64,000 nt of DNA from Siniperca chuatsi (taxonomy: Eukaryota; Chordata; Actinopteri; Centrarchiformes; Sinipercidae), in NCBI RefSeq assembly GCF_020085105.1, contig NC_058061.1, positions 5,589,784-5,653,783 on the forward strand. Direction: 5' to 3'. Shown here piece after piece: positions 1 through 19,273 of the stretch. Every line of letters begins with the position of its first letter. The first letter of the stretch is position 1. The notes under the pieces were generated by a model. The model saw only the letters and a program-made list of their open reading frames with translations. It did not search any database and was not told where the DNA came from. Position numbers and translations under genes: made by a program.

Positions 1-54
1 GCTTGCCTGGCTTTGTGTTCACATGTTTGTTTGGTGTGTTTGTGTCTCCTCCAG

Positions 55-3000
55 GGAATTCAGGGTTTGTCTCTGAGCACCACAGGTAGTCAAAGTGGAA
101 GCAGTGGCTCTCAGTCCAATTTCTCCAACAACAGCTATGGCCTGAGGGACAAGACAGGGAGAGAACACATCTACACCACTATAGGTCTCTATCAGGTACC
201 AGTTTTGCTCAGAGTTTAAAGTGAGCCTATGTAACTTTTCCTGAACAGTGGCAATTACAGATTAATGGTGAAAGTAGAGTCTCACATGCCTTTTCCACTA
301 CAGGAACTTAACAGCCTGTAAGTTAAAGTAGCAATCTCAAAGATTTTTTGTCAGCGGATCAGTTTGAAATATTGCAGGGAGTAATGGATGACCACCTCAG
401 GACTGAAATTTTAAGGATTGCCACTTTAAGGTGTAGCCATTGTCAAGGGTTGTGTAGCCATTGTCATGGTTTATGCTTTTGTTTCCGCTGTACACCCGCC
501 TCTTTGGGGAGTTCCTGAAGCTAAACTTCAGCGCTGCTCAGGAGATGGTGCTAAATCCAAGTTCAGGTCCTCTCGGGGCGAAGAATGCAACAGCTGGTTT
601 GCAACATGGCAAACATCACAAGTGATGACGCAGGACGTGTGTTTAAGCACTGCGAGAAAGTGTATTTCAATAAATAGGCGATATTCTGATTCAGCATAGC
701 CAACGTGTGTTTTGCTGCAATGTTGCAGATTTGTAGCGATCTGCAGCTAGTGCTGGAGAGCTGGTCAGCAGGGTGGGAGCTAGTTTGGTGCCGGTCTCAT
801 GTACCCCACTTTGCCGAACTCCTACTGCTGGTGGGACTCTTCCATTAATCTAACAATACCGACGTTTAAAAGTCACATGTGTAAATGTAAAAGAAAACCT
901 ATATTAGCACCACTTTTTCTATCGTCGTCTGTCCCACAACTGCACTTACTTGCTTACCAAGCAGCGCATAAAAACGTATGATGATGTATATCTGAAACAT
1001 TGTGGAAGTGGAAAACAGCAGGGTAGAACCTAGAACCAATACCTTATGGGGTTCTTACAGGTTCAGCTTATGGGTAATTAAGTTATCCTGTAGTGGAAAA
1101 GGCCTAATAAAGTCAGCAAAGTGACTCAGTAATGTCAGATTCACAGCAAAATCTAGCTAAAGTTTGCTAATATTAGCTGACATTAGACCAGCAAGCTAAC
1201 GGTCATACCAGACCAATTAAGGTTATGGCAGCAGTTTTGAACTGGGCAAGTGTGTGTGTTTTATTGCTAATTAAATTAACTTTTTATTTTGAAGAAGAGG
1301 ATTGATGTGTTATTTCTTCTTTCAAAAGATATACAGTCATACTTTAAGGCATTTAACATACATTTTGAATTTTTAGTGTCTTCATTGTCTTCATCAGGCA
1401 TTATGAATTCCTCCTACAAGAATGAATTTTTGATGGAATTGCATATACTGTATATATACATATAACTTTGCCAAGAGTTGGTTTTCACAAGCCAGAATAT
1501 GTGCCTTTTCCCTAATGTATTTTTTAAATTCCATACAGGGAAATCAAGTGGCCATCAAGTACATCAAGAACCACATTAGCAGTAATTTCCAGAAACCTTC
1601 AATTATCACAGAGTTCAATGAGGTAAAGTTACTCATGTTGTTCTTCTGATAAATGTAACAGTAGTTAAATTCAGCTACAGTATATCTAACTAAAAAGAGT
1701 CATATGTAATGTTCACATGATGTTGGGGAAGAAACATCTTTAGCTTAAAATAATGGTGCAGATCTTCTTCTACCCTTGCAACAAATAACCATTTAAATGC
1801 TAAATATATTATTAAAGACATATTAGTGAATAAGTGAAGCTGTTTTTTTCTGCACTCATGAATTGATATATTGTGTATCTAACCATCTTAAACTCTCAGA
1901 TGAAAGAGATGAAACATGAGAACTTGGTGCAGTTCTTTGGTGTGTGCATCGAGCCACCGAATGTCTGTTTGGTCATTCAGTACTGCAGGAAAGGCAGTCT
2001 GAAGGTCAGTGTCTCAGCCTGCACTGCATGTAAACACACTTTTACTTCATATTGTAAAGCATCACTGTAAAACTGCTACTTTAATACTTGTTTGCACTTT
2101 GCAGGGAAATTCTTAGAGTTGCAACGAATTCTCTCACTAAAAATCAATAGGGCAAAATGTACCCATTTTGGGTCAACATATCACCAATGCAACACTGGGT
2201 TAACTTAGAAAATCACATAAACAAGGAGTTGTGTTATTTTCTATATCACTGTTGGGTTATTTACCCAAACTAAAATGGTTTCAAACAGTTATAGTCTACA
2301 TGTCACTTACTGATTGTTAATATGTGATACATCCTTTGTACAACCAACAATAGATGTGTGACAGTTTAAGGTAAAACCTGAGCTTATGGTGTGTAACATA
2401 ATGATATTTTAGTTTGAGTAAATAATACTGCGTCAAAACAACCCATCAGTACTGGGCAAAGTTAATATAGCACCAATATTGCATTGGTGCTATATTACAC
2501 TGACCCAACCCAGTGATTTTTTAAAGGGTGTAATTAGATATTTAACTTCAAATTGTTGTTCCCTCTTTGATGTTGTTATTTATTTCTGCAGGATATTCTG
2601 AAGGCGTCAGATGTCGAGCTCGACAGGATGTTTAAACTGTCCTTTGCTTATGACATTGTCAATGTGAGTCAGTTCATTTATGCAGCATGTTCAAGTTGTT
2701 GCCATTATGTAGTGGTGGGAAAGACACTTCATTGAATACAATCAAAGTTTCACAAATGGGGATGTAGCCAGGATTTACTGATAAATACTGAATACTGATA
2801 AATAAATAAAAAATACATGCAAAAATAAAAAACTAAAATAGTACAAATAAATGAAATAAATAATTAGAATAAAATACATGAAAATACAAGTAGTACAAGA
2901 GTCCAAGTCTGCCCACCGCATCTCCCAAGTATGTCTCAAAAATGTTATCTAGATTTTTCATATTTCCTTTATTCAGTAAATTGTTCAATCATGTTTTATG

Positions 3001-3371
3001 TATGTTTATTTCCCAACATGAAGGTCTAAATGGTGTTTCAAAGCTTTCTCCACACTGCCAGAAACAAAATTCTGGTTAATTTTTTGTTGGTCTAAATGTA
3101 GTCATATTTTAATATCTTGAAATTATTGGAACCAGCCTATAAAATGCCCACCATGTTAGTCAATGGTAGCTACAATACGACCCTGAATGGAGAATGAAGC
3201 TTAAACCTGCAGTGCTGAACCTTTGTCTCCCTCTTCTGGCAGTGAGAGTAATTACACACACACTGTCAACGCGTGCTGATGACGAATGTCTACAGTGAGC
3301 TCGCCCCAGACTCATGTTCAGAAATGGTTACAAACATACAGAGAAATTTCCACAGTTCCAAGACAATTATA

Positions 3372-3436
<65 letters not shown>

Positions 3437-6400
3437 GTAATAATAATTGGCATGAGTTGGCAAACACTGGCAATTCCAAGAGGGACCGGCAGCAGACACC
3501 AGATTTAAAAACTCCATATACTGTGAAATACAGAGAGGTTTACCTGGCGGTGACAGGCTTAATCAGCATTGTGTGAACTCATTTGGCAAGGGCTTAAATG
3601 TAACAGACGTTCATTTATATGTAAAAGTCCCACACTCTAGCTTTAATGTTGGCCCCCTGTACTCAATGTTAAACAAAAACGCAACAACTAGCTCCACAAA
3701 ATTAAACAGACACAAACTGCAGTTATAGTGCAGGGCTGATTTTTTATTTTCACATTGCAATGGCCAATTCATAGGTTGACCCTGTTCATTTGTGCTTTAG
3801 GGAATGGATTTCATTCACAAAAGTAGCCTGAGATTTCATGGGAACCTGAAACCCAGCACATGTCTGGTGGATAGTCGACTTCAGATAAAACTCTCTGGCT
3901 TCGGACTGCGGGAGTTTAAATATGGTAGCAAAAATAAGATCATCCAACTGGAAAACCCCAAATATGACGGTCAGTCGGTGCAGTCAAAATCAAAGTGTTA
4001 AGTTATAATAAGAGTGTCAAAGAGTGTTAAATATATTTGCATTTATGTTTAGCACAGGAGAAGTAACACATGTGAGGTGATTTGAACTTAACTTTCCTTA
4101 GTTACCATTTGTTTGTGGTGTAGAACTGTACTGGACAGCCCCCGAGCTTCTGAGACAAATCGGTCTCCCGGTCAATGGAACGCCCAAAGGTGACATCTAC
4201 AGCTTTGCCATCATCATGTGGGAACTCATGTACAACTCTAAGGCTTGCCCATATCATGACATCAACCTGGAGCCCAAAGGTTAGCATGATACAAAGACAT
4301 TCATTGTATTAAGCCACTTATTCATTTCCAATCATTGTAGCATACTGAACAAACCAAAGTATTGGACAAATTAAAATTTTGACCTGATGGTGACACTAGA
4401 GGAAATGCCAGTTGATCACCAAAGTCAGAGGGATTCATTGTCTGGACACCATGAACATCTGTACAAAATTTCATGGCATTTCCATCCAGTAGTTGCCAAG
4501 ACATTTTAATTTGGATAAAAGTGGTGGATGGGCCAACAGTGCCATCCGTAGAGCCACACAGCCATCATGACTCAAACCAAAATTCCAACATTACAGTGAT
4601 TCCTGCTTCTTGCTACATGTTTTCTCCAGAGATTATTATGCAGTTGCGGACGCCTTTCCAAGGGGAACCCCTCCGACCACAGCTGTCTGAGCAGCTGTGT
4701 GAGGAGAACATCAACTCACTGCTGAGAGCCTGTTGGAGTGAAAACCCTGACCACCGACCGCCGTTTGGGTCTATAAGGAGACAGCTGAGGGATACCAGCC
4801 CAGATAGGTCAGGACTTTTCAGACTTTTTTTCCCTTACCCTTAATATGCTCCAAAATACCAAAATAAATTGTTCTCCCTGTCTCTCATTTGGGCCTGCAG
4901 ATGCAATATGTAATATGGTTACAAACCTTACAATGCAAGTGACAATCAGGCAGCTTGTTGTCATAAACTACCTTCGCCAGGGCTGTAAAACCCTCTAAAT
5001 CTGTTATCTGCTTCAAAATGTGCCTGACATGTGATGATAACACTTTTTTTTAAAGCCATTATTTTTTTTAAATCCTGGATCACCAAAAATGATCCAAAAA
5101 TTCATGGTTCCACCAAATTTCATTAAAATCTGATTAACAACACTTTGAGACATCCTGCTGACTACCAACCAACCTGGACTGAAAACATAAACTCCTTAAC
5201 GGAAGTGATCATGATTTTCTGTACTGTAGTCATGCAAATATACTGGATAACATGGTGGAAAAGTTGGAGAAATATGCAAATCACTTGGAGGAGGTGGTGG
5301 AGGAGAGGACCAATCAGCTCACAGCAGAGAAGGCCCGTGCAGACAAGCTTCTCTCCAGCATGTTACCAAGGTAACAGATGCGACCACGTCAAAATGATCA
5401 ATATAATATTTTTCAATTAGCAATTTATGGTAACCCATTCAAATCACCACTGTGCCACCGGTTCAATGGGCTTCCATGACTACATCCCTTACCTTGTCAC
5501 TGATGTTGCTTCATTGGTCATAGGTACATTGCAGATCAGCTGATGGCAGGGAAATCAGTGGAGCCGCAAAGCTATGAAATGGTGACCATCTTCTTCTCTG
5601 ACATTGTGGGTTTCACCTCCATGTGCTCTGTCAGCTCTGCGATGGAGGTGGTAACGTTCCTCAACGACCTCTACAGCCTCTTTGACGACATCATCAAGAT
5701 GTATGATGTCTACAAAGTAAGTCACACACAACACTTTTTGTCTCTCATTCAACTTTATGCATTAGAGACATGAGGGGAGACATAGAGGGGAGTGTCAATC
5801 TCCAAAATATGTAGGCTTGAAGATTTGGTAGGTGACTCTTTATATGTGTTATAAGAAAATGTGTGTGATTTTTATTGCAGATAATCATTTACGATCATAA
5901 GTATCAGACTAGTAAATGTATGTTTTTTTGAAGGAATATTTGTTATTTTGGGAAATATACTTATTGGCTTTACTTGCTGAGAGTTAGATGAGAAGAGTGA
6001 TACCACTCATGTATGTACAGTAAATATGAAGCTACAGCCAGAATCTGGTTAGCTTAGCTTAGCGCATAGACTGGAAACAGGGGGGAAATAGCTAGCCTGG
6101 CTCTGTCCAAAGGTAACAAAATCTGTACAGAAAGACAAGTAAACGTCTAAAAATCAACACCTCTAAAGCTCACTAATTAACATGTTGAATCTTGTAACAT
6201 AACTGCCCGTCAAACCAAAAATTAACGTTTTTACACCAATTTTTTTGTACAGATTATTAAACAAATTATTAGTGAGCTTTAGAGGTGCTGGTCGGCAGAT
6301 TTTGTTGTATGAGAGTGGCATTGCTCTTCTCATCTAACTCTTGGCAAGACAGCGAACAAATTTAACTACTACCTAACTATTCCTTTAAAATACAGAGATT

Positions 6401-8318
6401 TTCAATTTAACTGAGCATTGCTCTGTTTGCCTAGTTTTTTCATTAAGTTGTGCAGTTTTGTAAACAAAAGCTTTCTATTGTTACTTTACAAATTGGCAGT
6501 AACACTTACGCCTCACGCATATTTACTAGGTGGAAACAATTGGTGATGCATACATGGTAGCCAGTGGTCTACCTGTCAGCAATGGCAATAAGCATGCTTT
6601 GGAGATATCTACAATGGCTCTACATTTCCTGAGTGCCATCAAGGTCTTCAGAATCCGTCATATGCCTACTGAGTGTCTTGCAATTCGCGTTGGGATACAC
6701 TCTGGTAAGAGACAACTAAGCTCAATTGTCTTTAAAAACTTTGATTTATTAGTGAAGTATTTGGTTTTGTTGCTGCCTTTTGTCCTATGGAAGATATTTG
6801 GAATAATTTTATTTGGCTAACAATATGGCCATATTTGTATATTTTTTCATGTACTATTTGACATTTGTTCATATTTTTGTACATTAAATATTTAGAAGGA
6901 GCCAGAAACGTTGTAAGTCCACAGAGTTTTTGGTCCTACACACTTGTCATTAAGACTTAATGGCATGCAAGAACTTTGTTGAAGTTTGTACATGAAATAA
7001 GTGACATTTGAGAAGTTTGAATACATATGTACAGTTTGTTATGGGTTTTGTAGGTCCAGTGGTTGCTGGAGTGGTAGGGACTACTATGCCTCGCTACTGT
7101 CTCTTTGGTGACACGGTGAACATGGCCTCTCGCATGGAAAGTAACAGCTTTCGTGAGTGAACTGAAGTCACACTTTTGCAGAGGCTATTCATTCAGACCA
7201 TCAGTATTGTAATTTCTTTGTTTAAACCTTCTAGGTAAGACTTTAGATATGAAAAATATAGTTTATATATAGCGGTGCGGCTGTAGGGATGCCGGTTTGT
7301 CAGTTATTCTACTATTTTGGTCCAGACTAAAATACCAAATCAACAATTGGATGGATTGCTATGAAATTTTGTACAGACATTCATGGTCCCAAGAGGATGA
7401 ATCCTACTGAAGTTGGTGATCCTCTGACTTTAACTCTAGCAGCATCATCAGGTAAAACATTTAAGTTATATTGGGACATTCTCCTCAACCACAGCTGTAC
7501 TTTGTGTTAAATGCTAATCAGCAAATGTTAGCATGCTAACAAGCTAAACTATGATGGGGAACCTGAAAAATATTACCTGCTAAACATTGGCATGTTAGCA
7601 TTGTCTCTGAGAGCATGTTAGCATGCTGACTTTAGCATTTAGCTCGAAGCACCGCTGTGTCTAAGTACAGCCTCACAGAGCTGCTAGCGTGCCTTTGGAC
7701 TCTAGCTCTTGCTACTCTTGTTATCTATTAAATACAAACACAGAAGTTTGACTTGGAAAACAAACAACTAAAATTATGTTTATGTTATACAGCCCTGAAG
7801 ATTCATATATCTCAGTGCACTGCTGACATTCTTGTCCAGGCTGGGTCATTTGAGCTGGAGGAAAGAGGGGAAATCGAAATGAAGGTGACTTAAGAGTCTG
7901 CATGGGTTTTCTTTATACAACCTATGTTTTTGACATGTTTTTGATCAGTGTGTGTTCGTGTCCATGACAGGGTAAAGGGTGTCATAAGACCTACTGGCTG
8001 CTGAGCAAACATGGATTTAATCCTCCACTTTTTGCTCACAGCTCTCCACCAGCTGACAGTCTCAAACTACAAACAGAGGTACAGTTAACACACATCACTG
8101 TCCCTTGAATGATAGACAGCCAGCAGAGACAAGTCCAGCATTCTACATCTAAGCACAGTCAGTGTATGTAGTATTTTATGTAATGCGGTGTTGTATTTTG
8201 ACCTATATTTGGGATATCTCTGTTCAAGAAACTAGGAATGGCCAGAGCTGCTGAGAAAAAGGCCCAGAAAACCAAAGCTCACATGTCAGAGACCATGATG
8301 ACTACAGTGCACATTTAA
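55..8318 (+). CDS. gucy2g: Receptor guanylyl cyclase GC-G, intracellular part (5' end outside window)
   Basis: Makes cGMP from GTP at the cell membrane. Fourteen exons are visible: 55-195, 1539-1622, 1900-2004, 2592-2663, 3801-3969, 4124-4279, 4630-4807, 5230-5370, 5524-5716, 6530-6704, 7054-7152, 7793-7884, 7971-8078 and 8229-8318 (TAA). All junctions are GT-AG and in phase, giving 600 residues. The order is juxtamembrane segment (about 1-47), protein-kinase-like domain (about 48-300), dimerisation helix with [19 protein letters not shown] (from about 311), and cyclase domain (about 350-540). The kinase-like domain keeps VAIK (Lys54) and APE but has HGN (147-149) for HRD and GFG (167-169) for DFG, so it should be regulatory and not catalytic. 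The cyclase keeps metal-binding Asp375 (FSDIVGFT) and Asp419 (ETIGDAY) and guanine-selecting Glu415 and Cys487. CVEPPN-like, FAYDIVNGM and FGL.EFKYG segments match mouse GC-G better than GC-C. The receptor ectodomain and membrane helix must lie upstream. No disabling change is seen, unlike the human pseudogene. Confidence 0.9.
196..1538 (+). other. gucy2g intron, no exon recognised
   Basis: Intron between the juxtamembrane exon and the exon beginning GNQVAIK. The short open frames at 466-699 and 799-981 lack recognisable motifs and suitable splice sites. I see nothing else supportable here. Confidence 0.5.
2464..2496. repeat. Perfect hairpin, 14-bp arms
   Basis: Arms 2464-2477 and 2483-2496 are exact reverse complements around a 5-base loop. 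It lies in a gucy2g intron inside a stretch (about 2110-2530) with repeated ACCCA/TGGGT motifs, which looks like a small inverted-repeat DNA element. Confidence 0.6.
3373..3449. repeat. (TAA)n microsatellite
   Basis: A run of about 23 trinucleotide units in the gucy2g intron between 2663 and 3801. It explains the poly-Ile and poly-Tyr open frames that overlap it on the two strands. Confidence 0.95.
4330..4600. repeat. Interspersed repeat, family B, copy 1
   Basis: Carries the phrases AAAGTATTGGACAAATT, GATCACCAAAGTCAGAGG and AAATTTCATGGCA, which recur in this window at 7295-7690 (opposite orientation), 26355-26790 and 36040-36290. It lies in the gucy2g intron before the exon at 4630. The family name is not assigned. 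Confidence 0.7.
5925..6395. mobile_element. Foldback DNA element (MITE-like), family A, copy 1
   Basis: The two ends are imperfect inverted repeats: AAGGAATA and AGTTAGATGAGAAGAG at the left return as reverse complements at the right. The core has the phrases GCTTAGCTTAGC, GACTGGAAACAGG and GCTAGCCTGGCTCTGTCC. The same family occurs at 16672-16967, 39842-40070 and 58885-59470. It is non-coding and sits in the intron between the two metal-site exons of gucy2g. Confidence 0.8.
7295..7690. repeat. Interspersed repeat, family B, copy 2 (inverted)
   Basis: Reverse-orientation copy of the family at 26355-26790, with several TTAGCATGCTAAC-type segments and TACTTTGTGTT. It lies in the gucy2g intron 7153-7792. 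Confidence 0.65.
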
Positions 8319-9305
8319 AGAACAAGTGGACATTCTGACCACATTTTGGATAAATTAACAGGAATATCAGGAAATGACAAGTATTTAGGTCTCACAGAAT
8401 GCAAAACAAGTTTGTTTCCTCTACTTGTGAAGAGGAGGGCTGGAAACTAAAGACTGGAATGAAAATGCAAAACACTTCATGAGAAGAAAATAGAGACAAG
8501 AACCTGGATTTCAACACTTTTGCTTTTGATTAGCTAAAAGAGGCTACAGATACTTTTTATCTTAATTCTTTGTGATTTTGGTACAATTACAGATCCACTC
8601 TTTCATTAAATAGTGTAAGTAGAAATACTGATTATGTTTAATTCAAACTGTTCTTTGTAACACATATTTTGTGCTATGACTTGACTAAATGATAACTTTC
8701 TCATGCAATTGAACATTTTATGTTAGGCAAGTAAAAGAACAGACATTCAAGCAATTTTAATTTAGTCTTGCAGCTATAATGTTGAATTTTGTGACAACAT
8801 CAATCATCCATCTTTGCAGTTCGGAAACCATGATGTCTTGAAAGACATCAAGTACTTTTGTGTTTTTTAAAAAGTGTTTTTTGTTGCATTTTGTATAGAA
8901 GACAGTAAGCAGACAGCCTCATTCACGGCCTTATATTTTAAAACAAAAATTAATGAACTTTATAAAAACAAATGAAAATCTGTGACTCTGGTGAAGTTGT
9001 AACAATGGCATTTATAATGTGTTTTCATTTTGTCTTGGTGCTGCTGTAACAAACAAACAACAAATGATCACTGTTTCTAATCCCAATATGGCTTGAGGAG
9101 TTAAGAAGGCATATCAACAGTGCTGTATGCAATCAACATGGTTATGTATATATTATAATAAATCCACTAGCACTATTGTTACACATTCACAATTGTTCTA
9201 GGTAGTATCATTGACACAGAAGAAATATCAAAGTATGTTTATCCATTTGATTTATGTTTATTGTGCTGCTGTCATGTTGAGAGTCTGATTTTAATTTCTG
9301 GATTG

Positions 9306-9311
9306 AATAAA
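9306..9311 (+). terminator. gucy2g polyadenylation signal
   Basis: AATAAA about 990 bases after the gucy2g stop codon, in an AT-rich 3' UTR with no other strong signal close by. Confidence 0.6.
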
Positions 9312-9413
9312 ATAGTTTATTTATTTACTAACATTGTGAGGATTCCTGGAAGATTTTTAAAGGTTTGTGCATAATTTAAAACAAGCGGGACAAGGATCTT
9401 TTTTTATCCAATC

Positions 9414-9419
9414 TTTATT
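9414..9419 (-). terminator. tectb polyadenylation signal
   Basis: TTTATT on the plus strand, so AATAAA on the minus strand, about 240 bases past the tectb stop. A second candidate lies at 9544-9549. The two convergent genes' signals are only about 100 bases apart. Confidence 0.5.
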
Positions 9420-9660
9420 GGAGAAAGCAGTGAAGTAATATATGTAACATTTTAAAAAGAATATCCATTCACAAGAGGATATTAAAATCTCAATAAATGC
9501 TAATTACAAATATTGTTTGTGAGATAATCAAATGAGAAAATCATTTATTTGAGTGTGGGGGAGGATTGTATTCATACGCTCCCTGAGTCCTGTGACGTCC
9601 CCCTCTGTGTGTGTGAATATAAGTGAGTATAAATGAGACTGAATGAAATATAAGTTTTTA

Positions 9661-15896
<6,236 letters not shown>

Positions 15897-15998
15897 ACTG
15901 TGATGCTGCAGAGAGATTTAAGAAGTCTGCCTTAGCAATGAGAGAATATTTAAGGATAACATATAATGATGTAAATCTGTCATAAAAAAAAGACTCAC

Positions 15999-16088
15999 CT
16001 GTAGGGAAAAAACACCTTGGAATAGTCAGATGTCAGAGGATGATCATGGCTCTTCAACAGGTTACCAACACCAGTAACTCTACAGCTG
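15999..16088 (-). other. tectb 5' non-coding exon (3' edge firm, start approximate)
   Basis: A good donor (CTACAG then GTGAGT on the minus strand) ends at 15999. The matching acceptor CTCTGCAG precedes 15905, 9 bases before the start codon. The start is inferred from the TATA box at 16111-16119. Confidence 0.55.
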
Positions 16089-16110
16089 ACATCCTGACAA
16101 CTTGAGGAGA

Positions 16111-16119
16111 CATTTTATA
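16111..16119 (-). promoter_or_regulatory. TATA box of tectb
   Basis: TATAAAATG on the minus strand, about 25-30 bases upstream of a plausible transcription start that feeds the 5' non-coding exon. Confidence 0.6.
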
Positions 16120-16671
16120 CTGTCACAGGTGAGGGTAATCAACTTTCCCCCATTCTCCCGTCTCCACTTTTCCCCCTGGCAGGATTAGGAGCTCTATTGT
16201 GGGGCTGCTCACAAAAGCTCTCTGTGCTGCTCAGACATTGACTTTCAAATGACCAGCGTCTCATGGGATTAGCACTCAGGGTGCTTAAGTCACCTTTTCT
16301 AGAGATGGGCAAACAGGAAATTTGTCAATTTTATACATTGAATATCAAACATTTATGACTTGTAGGAGGGCAATTAATGTATTTCATATATAATTAGCAT
16401 CATCATTGTGGCAGAGGAAGACGAGACAGAAGATTCTACAACTTCAAGCTCATTATCAAGCTCACAGACTCACATTGTGTAAGTAGCTTTGCCAAAAAAG
16501 GCAAGCAAACAAGGAAAAAGACTGACTGTTCACGTAGATTTGTAGCCATTTTTCACCCTGTTACAGTTTATCAAATTAAAATGGTCAAACGTCTCCCATT
16601 TTTTAAAAACTTTATATATTTGTGTCATCCCTGACCGGTGTTAAAATATCCTTTATTTAAAACAGAAGAAG

Positions 16672-16967
16672 AAGTTTGACATTTTGGGAAATACCCTTAA
16701 TCAATTTCTGGTGGGGAGTTGGGATTTTATGGCTGGGAGCACTAACTTCCTTGTCCAGCACATAACCTCACGTAAAACAACAAATTGTCATTTTTACAAT
16801 TTTTTTTCCTTTGGACAGAGTCGAGCTAGCTGTTTTCCGCCATTTTCAGACTTTGTGCTAAGCTAAGCTAACCGGCTGTTGGCTGTAGACTTATATTTAA
16901 TGGACAAACATGAGAGTGGTATCAAAGCGAATAAGCAAATTTCCCAAAATGTCAAACTCTTCCCTAA
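16672..16967. mobile_element. Foldback DNA element, family A, copy 2
   Basis: The ends are inverted repeats of about 20 bases (GTTTGACATTTTGGGAAATA and its reverse complement). It contains GCTAAGCTAAGCTAACCGGC and a degraded CTAGCTGTTT core as in the other copies. Confidence 0.8.
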
Positions 16968-18069
16968 CCAATAAATCTCTTGAGAGACAATATCTCTTTT
17001 ACAAAACACACATGTAAAAGTATAACAACATATTTGGGCATGTCACAGCCACATTTTGAGGGCAGAACCTGTGGTAGACAGACAGCCCTGTCCCTTCTCT
17101 TACCATTTAAGAAGCTAAATAGTGCAAACAGACATGTATGGATACCTTCAAAATGTGATGGCAGCTCTGATAAGATCAGGCATACACTAGTAACTAGTGT
17201 TCTTAAGTGGAGATGATAGGCCTGTGTTTTGCAGCATTCAGTAATATAAGGTTTCTCACAGTCTTGTGCTATTAGATATCGCTTTTGTCTCGTCAGTATG
17301 TGTGTGAAACGTGTGTTCTCATTGGCCTGTTTACATCATTTTCATTGGTTTGTATCATGCTGCCTAAAGCCTTTGAAGCTTTAGTTTTGATGTAATGAGT
17401 GTGTATTATTAGTTTGTCATATTTTCTGTTCTAAATCAAATTAAAATGGCTGGAAAACCGAAGCTGCTCAAGGGAAAGGCTCAGCATCATGACAAAATCA
17501 GCAAAGCTAGATATGCCGTCAATGCACCGATAAAGTTTGAAATCTTTCTTTTTTATAACATGCGGTTCCGTTCACACAAATAAATACCTCCTTGCAAAGA
17601 CTTAATGATGAGAGCTGTAAAACGATAGCAAAAAGGTTAGACACTAATGTCCTTCACAGAACAATTCAAGTCACCCAGCAAATGAAGGGGCAAACTGCAG
17701 ACGATTAGCATCTGAATGGCGCAACAGGGGAATTTGTAAGGGGTAGTCCGAGGAAGATACCAATCTAAGAACGGGCCAGGGGACAGCTAGCGTTACAGCA
17801 TCTGGTGATGCTAACAATCGGGAGCCGCAAGACTCCCATGTTATGTAACCATAGCCTGCGATCCAAGAAACGTGCTCAGTGTGCTCAGAGGGAGAGGAGT
17901 CTGTGTGCATGTGTCTGTACGGTCCACTTTAAGCTTTAAAGTGATACTGCATCCAAAAGCTATCTTTTGAGTATGAAACATTTACTGCATCTAAACTTGA
18001 AAGGTGTCTGTAAAAGGTTTGTTGTTGCTCCTTCTTGCAATACATGAGGCCATAGTCAGCTTTAGTGAT

Positions 18070-18340
18070 GTTAGATTAGCGAACGAATCATTCTTTTGGA
18101 ACGACTCTTAAAAAGGAACGAGCTAACTCATTGACATGCAGAAGTAAATCCAAAATCCTACTTCTGTATGGTGTGTGCAGTTGTGCATAAGAGCCAGGCT
18201 AACTTCCGACTCATTCGTTCTGCACAAGTTCGTATTAAAAAATACAGAACCAAAAGAGTCGTTCATAAGTTGGTTCGCTAGTGGCAGGTGAAAGAAATGA
18301 ACCAGGTTACTTAAAAGAACCGGTCTTCTCATCACTTGTC
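18070..18340. mobile_element. Inverted-repeat element with AACGACTC / GAGTCGTT motifs
   Basis: Two outer segments (GAACGAATCATTCTTTTGGA and GGAACGACTCTTAAAA on the left; GAGTCGTTCATAAG and TTAAAAGAACCGG on the right) are roughly complementary. It is non-coding, and the boundaries are approximate. Confidence 0.5.
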
Positions 18341-19033
18341 AGCTTTGATCAAATTCGGCAATCAATGGATTCTGATGACAAAAGTATCAGAACTTCTCAA
18401 ATCAGTCCTGCAGTGTAATTTCCTTCTCCATTGTCGATGTATGGTTAATATGTTCCATACGTTTTGTGTGGGGCCAAATGTTTTGATGGAGTAGTACAGC
18501 CATTCTTCGAGGGGAAAGCAATATTATGACTTCTTTCTCATTATATTCTTAAAATCATTACTTAATTTTCATGATATTATGTTTTTCTTAAAATCGTGAC
18601 TTAATAACACTAAATCTTTTTTTCTCAAAGTTTTACGACTTTATTTTCGAAATCTCCTTTTCCTTATTTTTAGTATAATTTTCAAGTTTTACAATTCATC
18701 AGAGTAACATGGGGTTAAAGGCATACTCCATCCAAAATTCACCTTTTGATTTTGAAATACTCACCCACTGTAGACAGAGGAAAAAGTTCTGTTTTAACAA
18801 AATGCTTTACAGTTCATTTGAGTTTACTGTGTGCATAACCAGTCCAACATATGAAACATACCCTGTATATTCACCACAAGAGAGCAGCAAAACCTTACGT
18901 AACCATACATTATCTTGTTTATGTGTATTTATTATTGCTTATGAATGATCTTGGCAGCTTTAAAATGAAGTGATAGAAGTAAATTAAATTTTTGAACAAA
19001 TTACAGAATAGTTGCTTTTGGAAAAAAAAAAAT

Positions 19034-19039
19034 TTTATT
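19034..19039 (-). terminator. Polyadenylation signal of the dickkopf-like gene
   Basis: AATAAA on the minus strand about 235 bases after the stop codon at 19274. Confidence 0.5.
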
Positions 19040-19273
19040 CATTAAATTGAAGGGGAACAGACATTTATACATATAATCAAAGATCAATAAATGCATGAGG
19101 AAGATACTGTATGAGACTCCATGGCATTGCTGAGCCCAGCTACATACAGTAGTGCTTTTGTCAAAATATACAAAATGAAACAATAAAAAAAACATCCTTG
19201 CTTTAAAAGTTTTTTATGTACAATCATATACAATATATTTACATAATAAATAGCTTTAATGTAGAGGCTGACA

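Larger units (their letters stand above)
16120..19030. other. Intergenic, no gene recognised
   Basis: Lies between the tectb promoter and the 3' end of the dickkopf-like gene. It holds a family A foldback element (16672-16967) and a second inverted-repeat element (about 18070-18340). No exon chain, RNA gene or TATA-linked start was found. Confidence 0.5.

Noticed and set aside
3290-3517. Open frames of 64-75 residues on both strands
   Set aside because: They are translations of the (TAA)n microsatellite.
55-8318. Identification as the enterotoxin/guanylin receptor GC-C (GUCY2C)
   Set aside because: The kinase-like domain (PPN.CLV.QYC.KGSL, FAYDIVNGM, FGL.EFKYG) and the short C-terminus match GC-G; GC-C has a different kinase-like region and a long tail.
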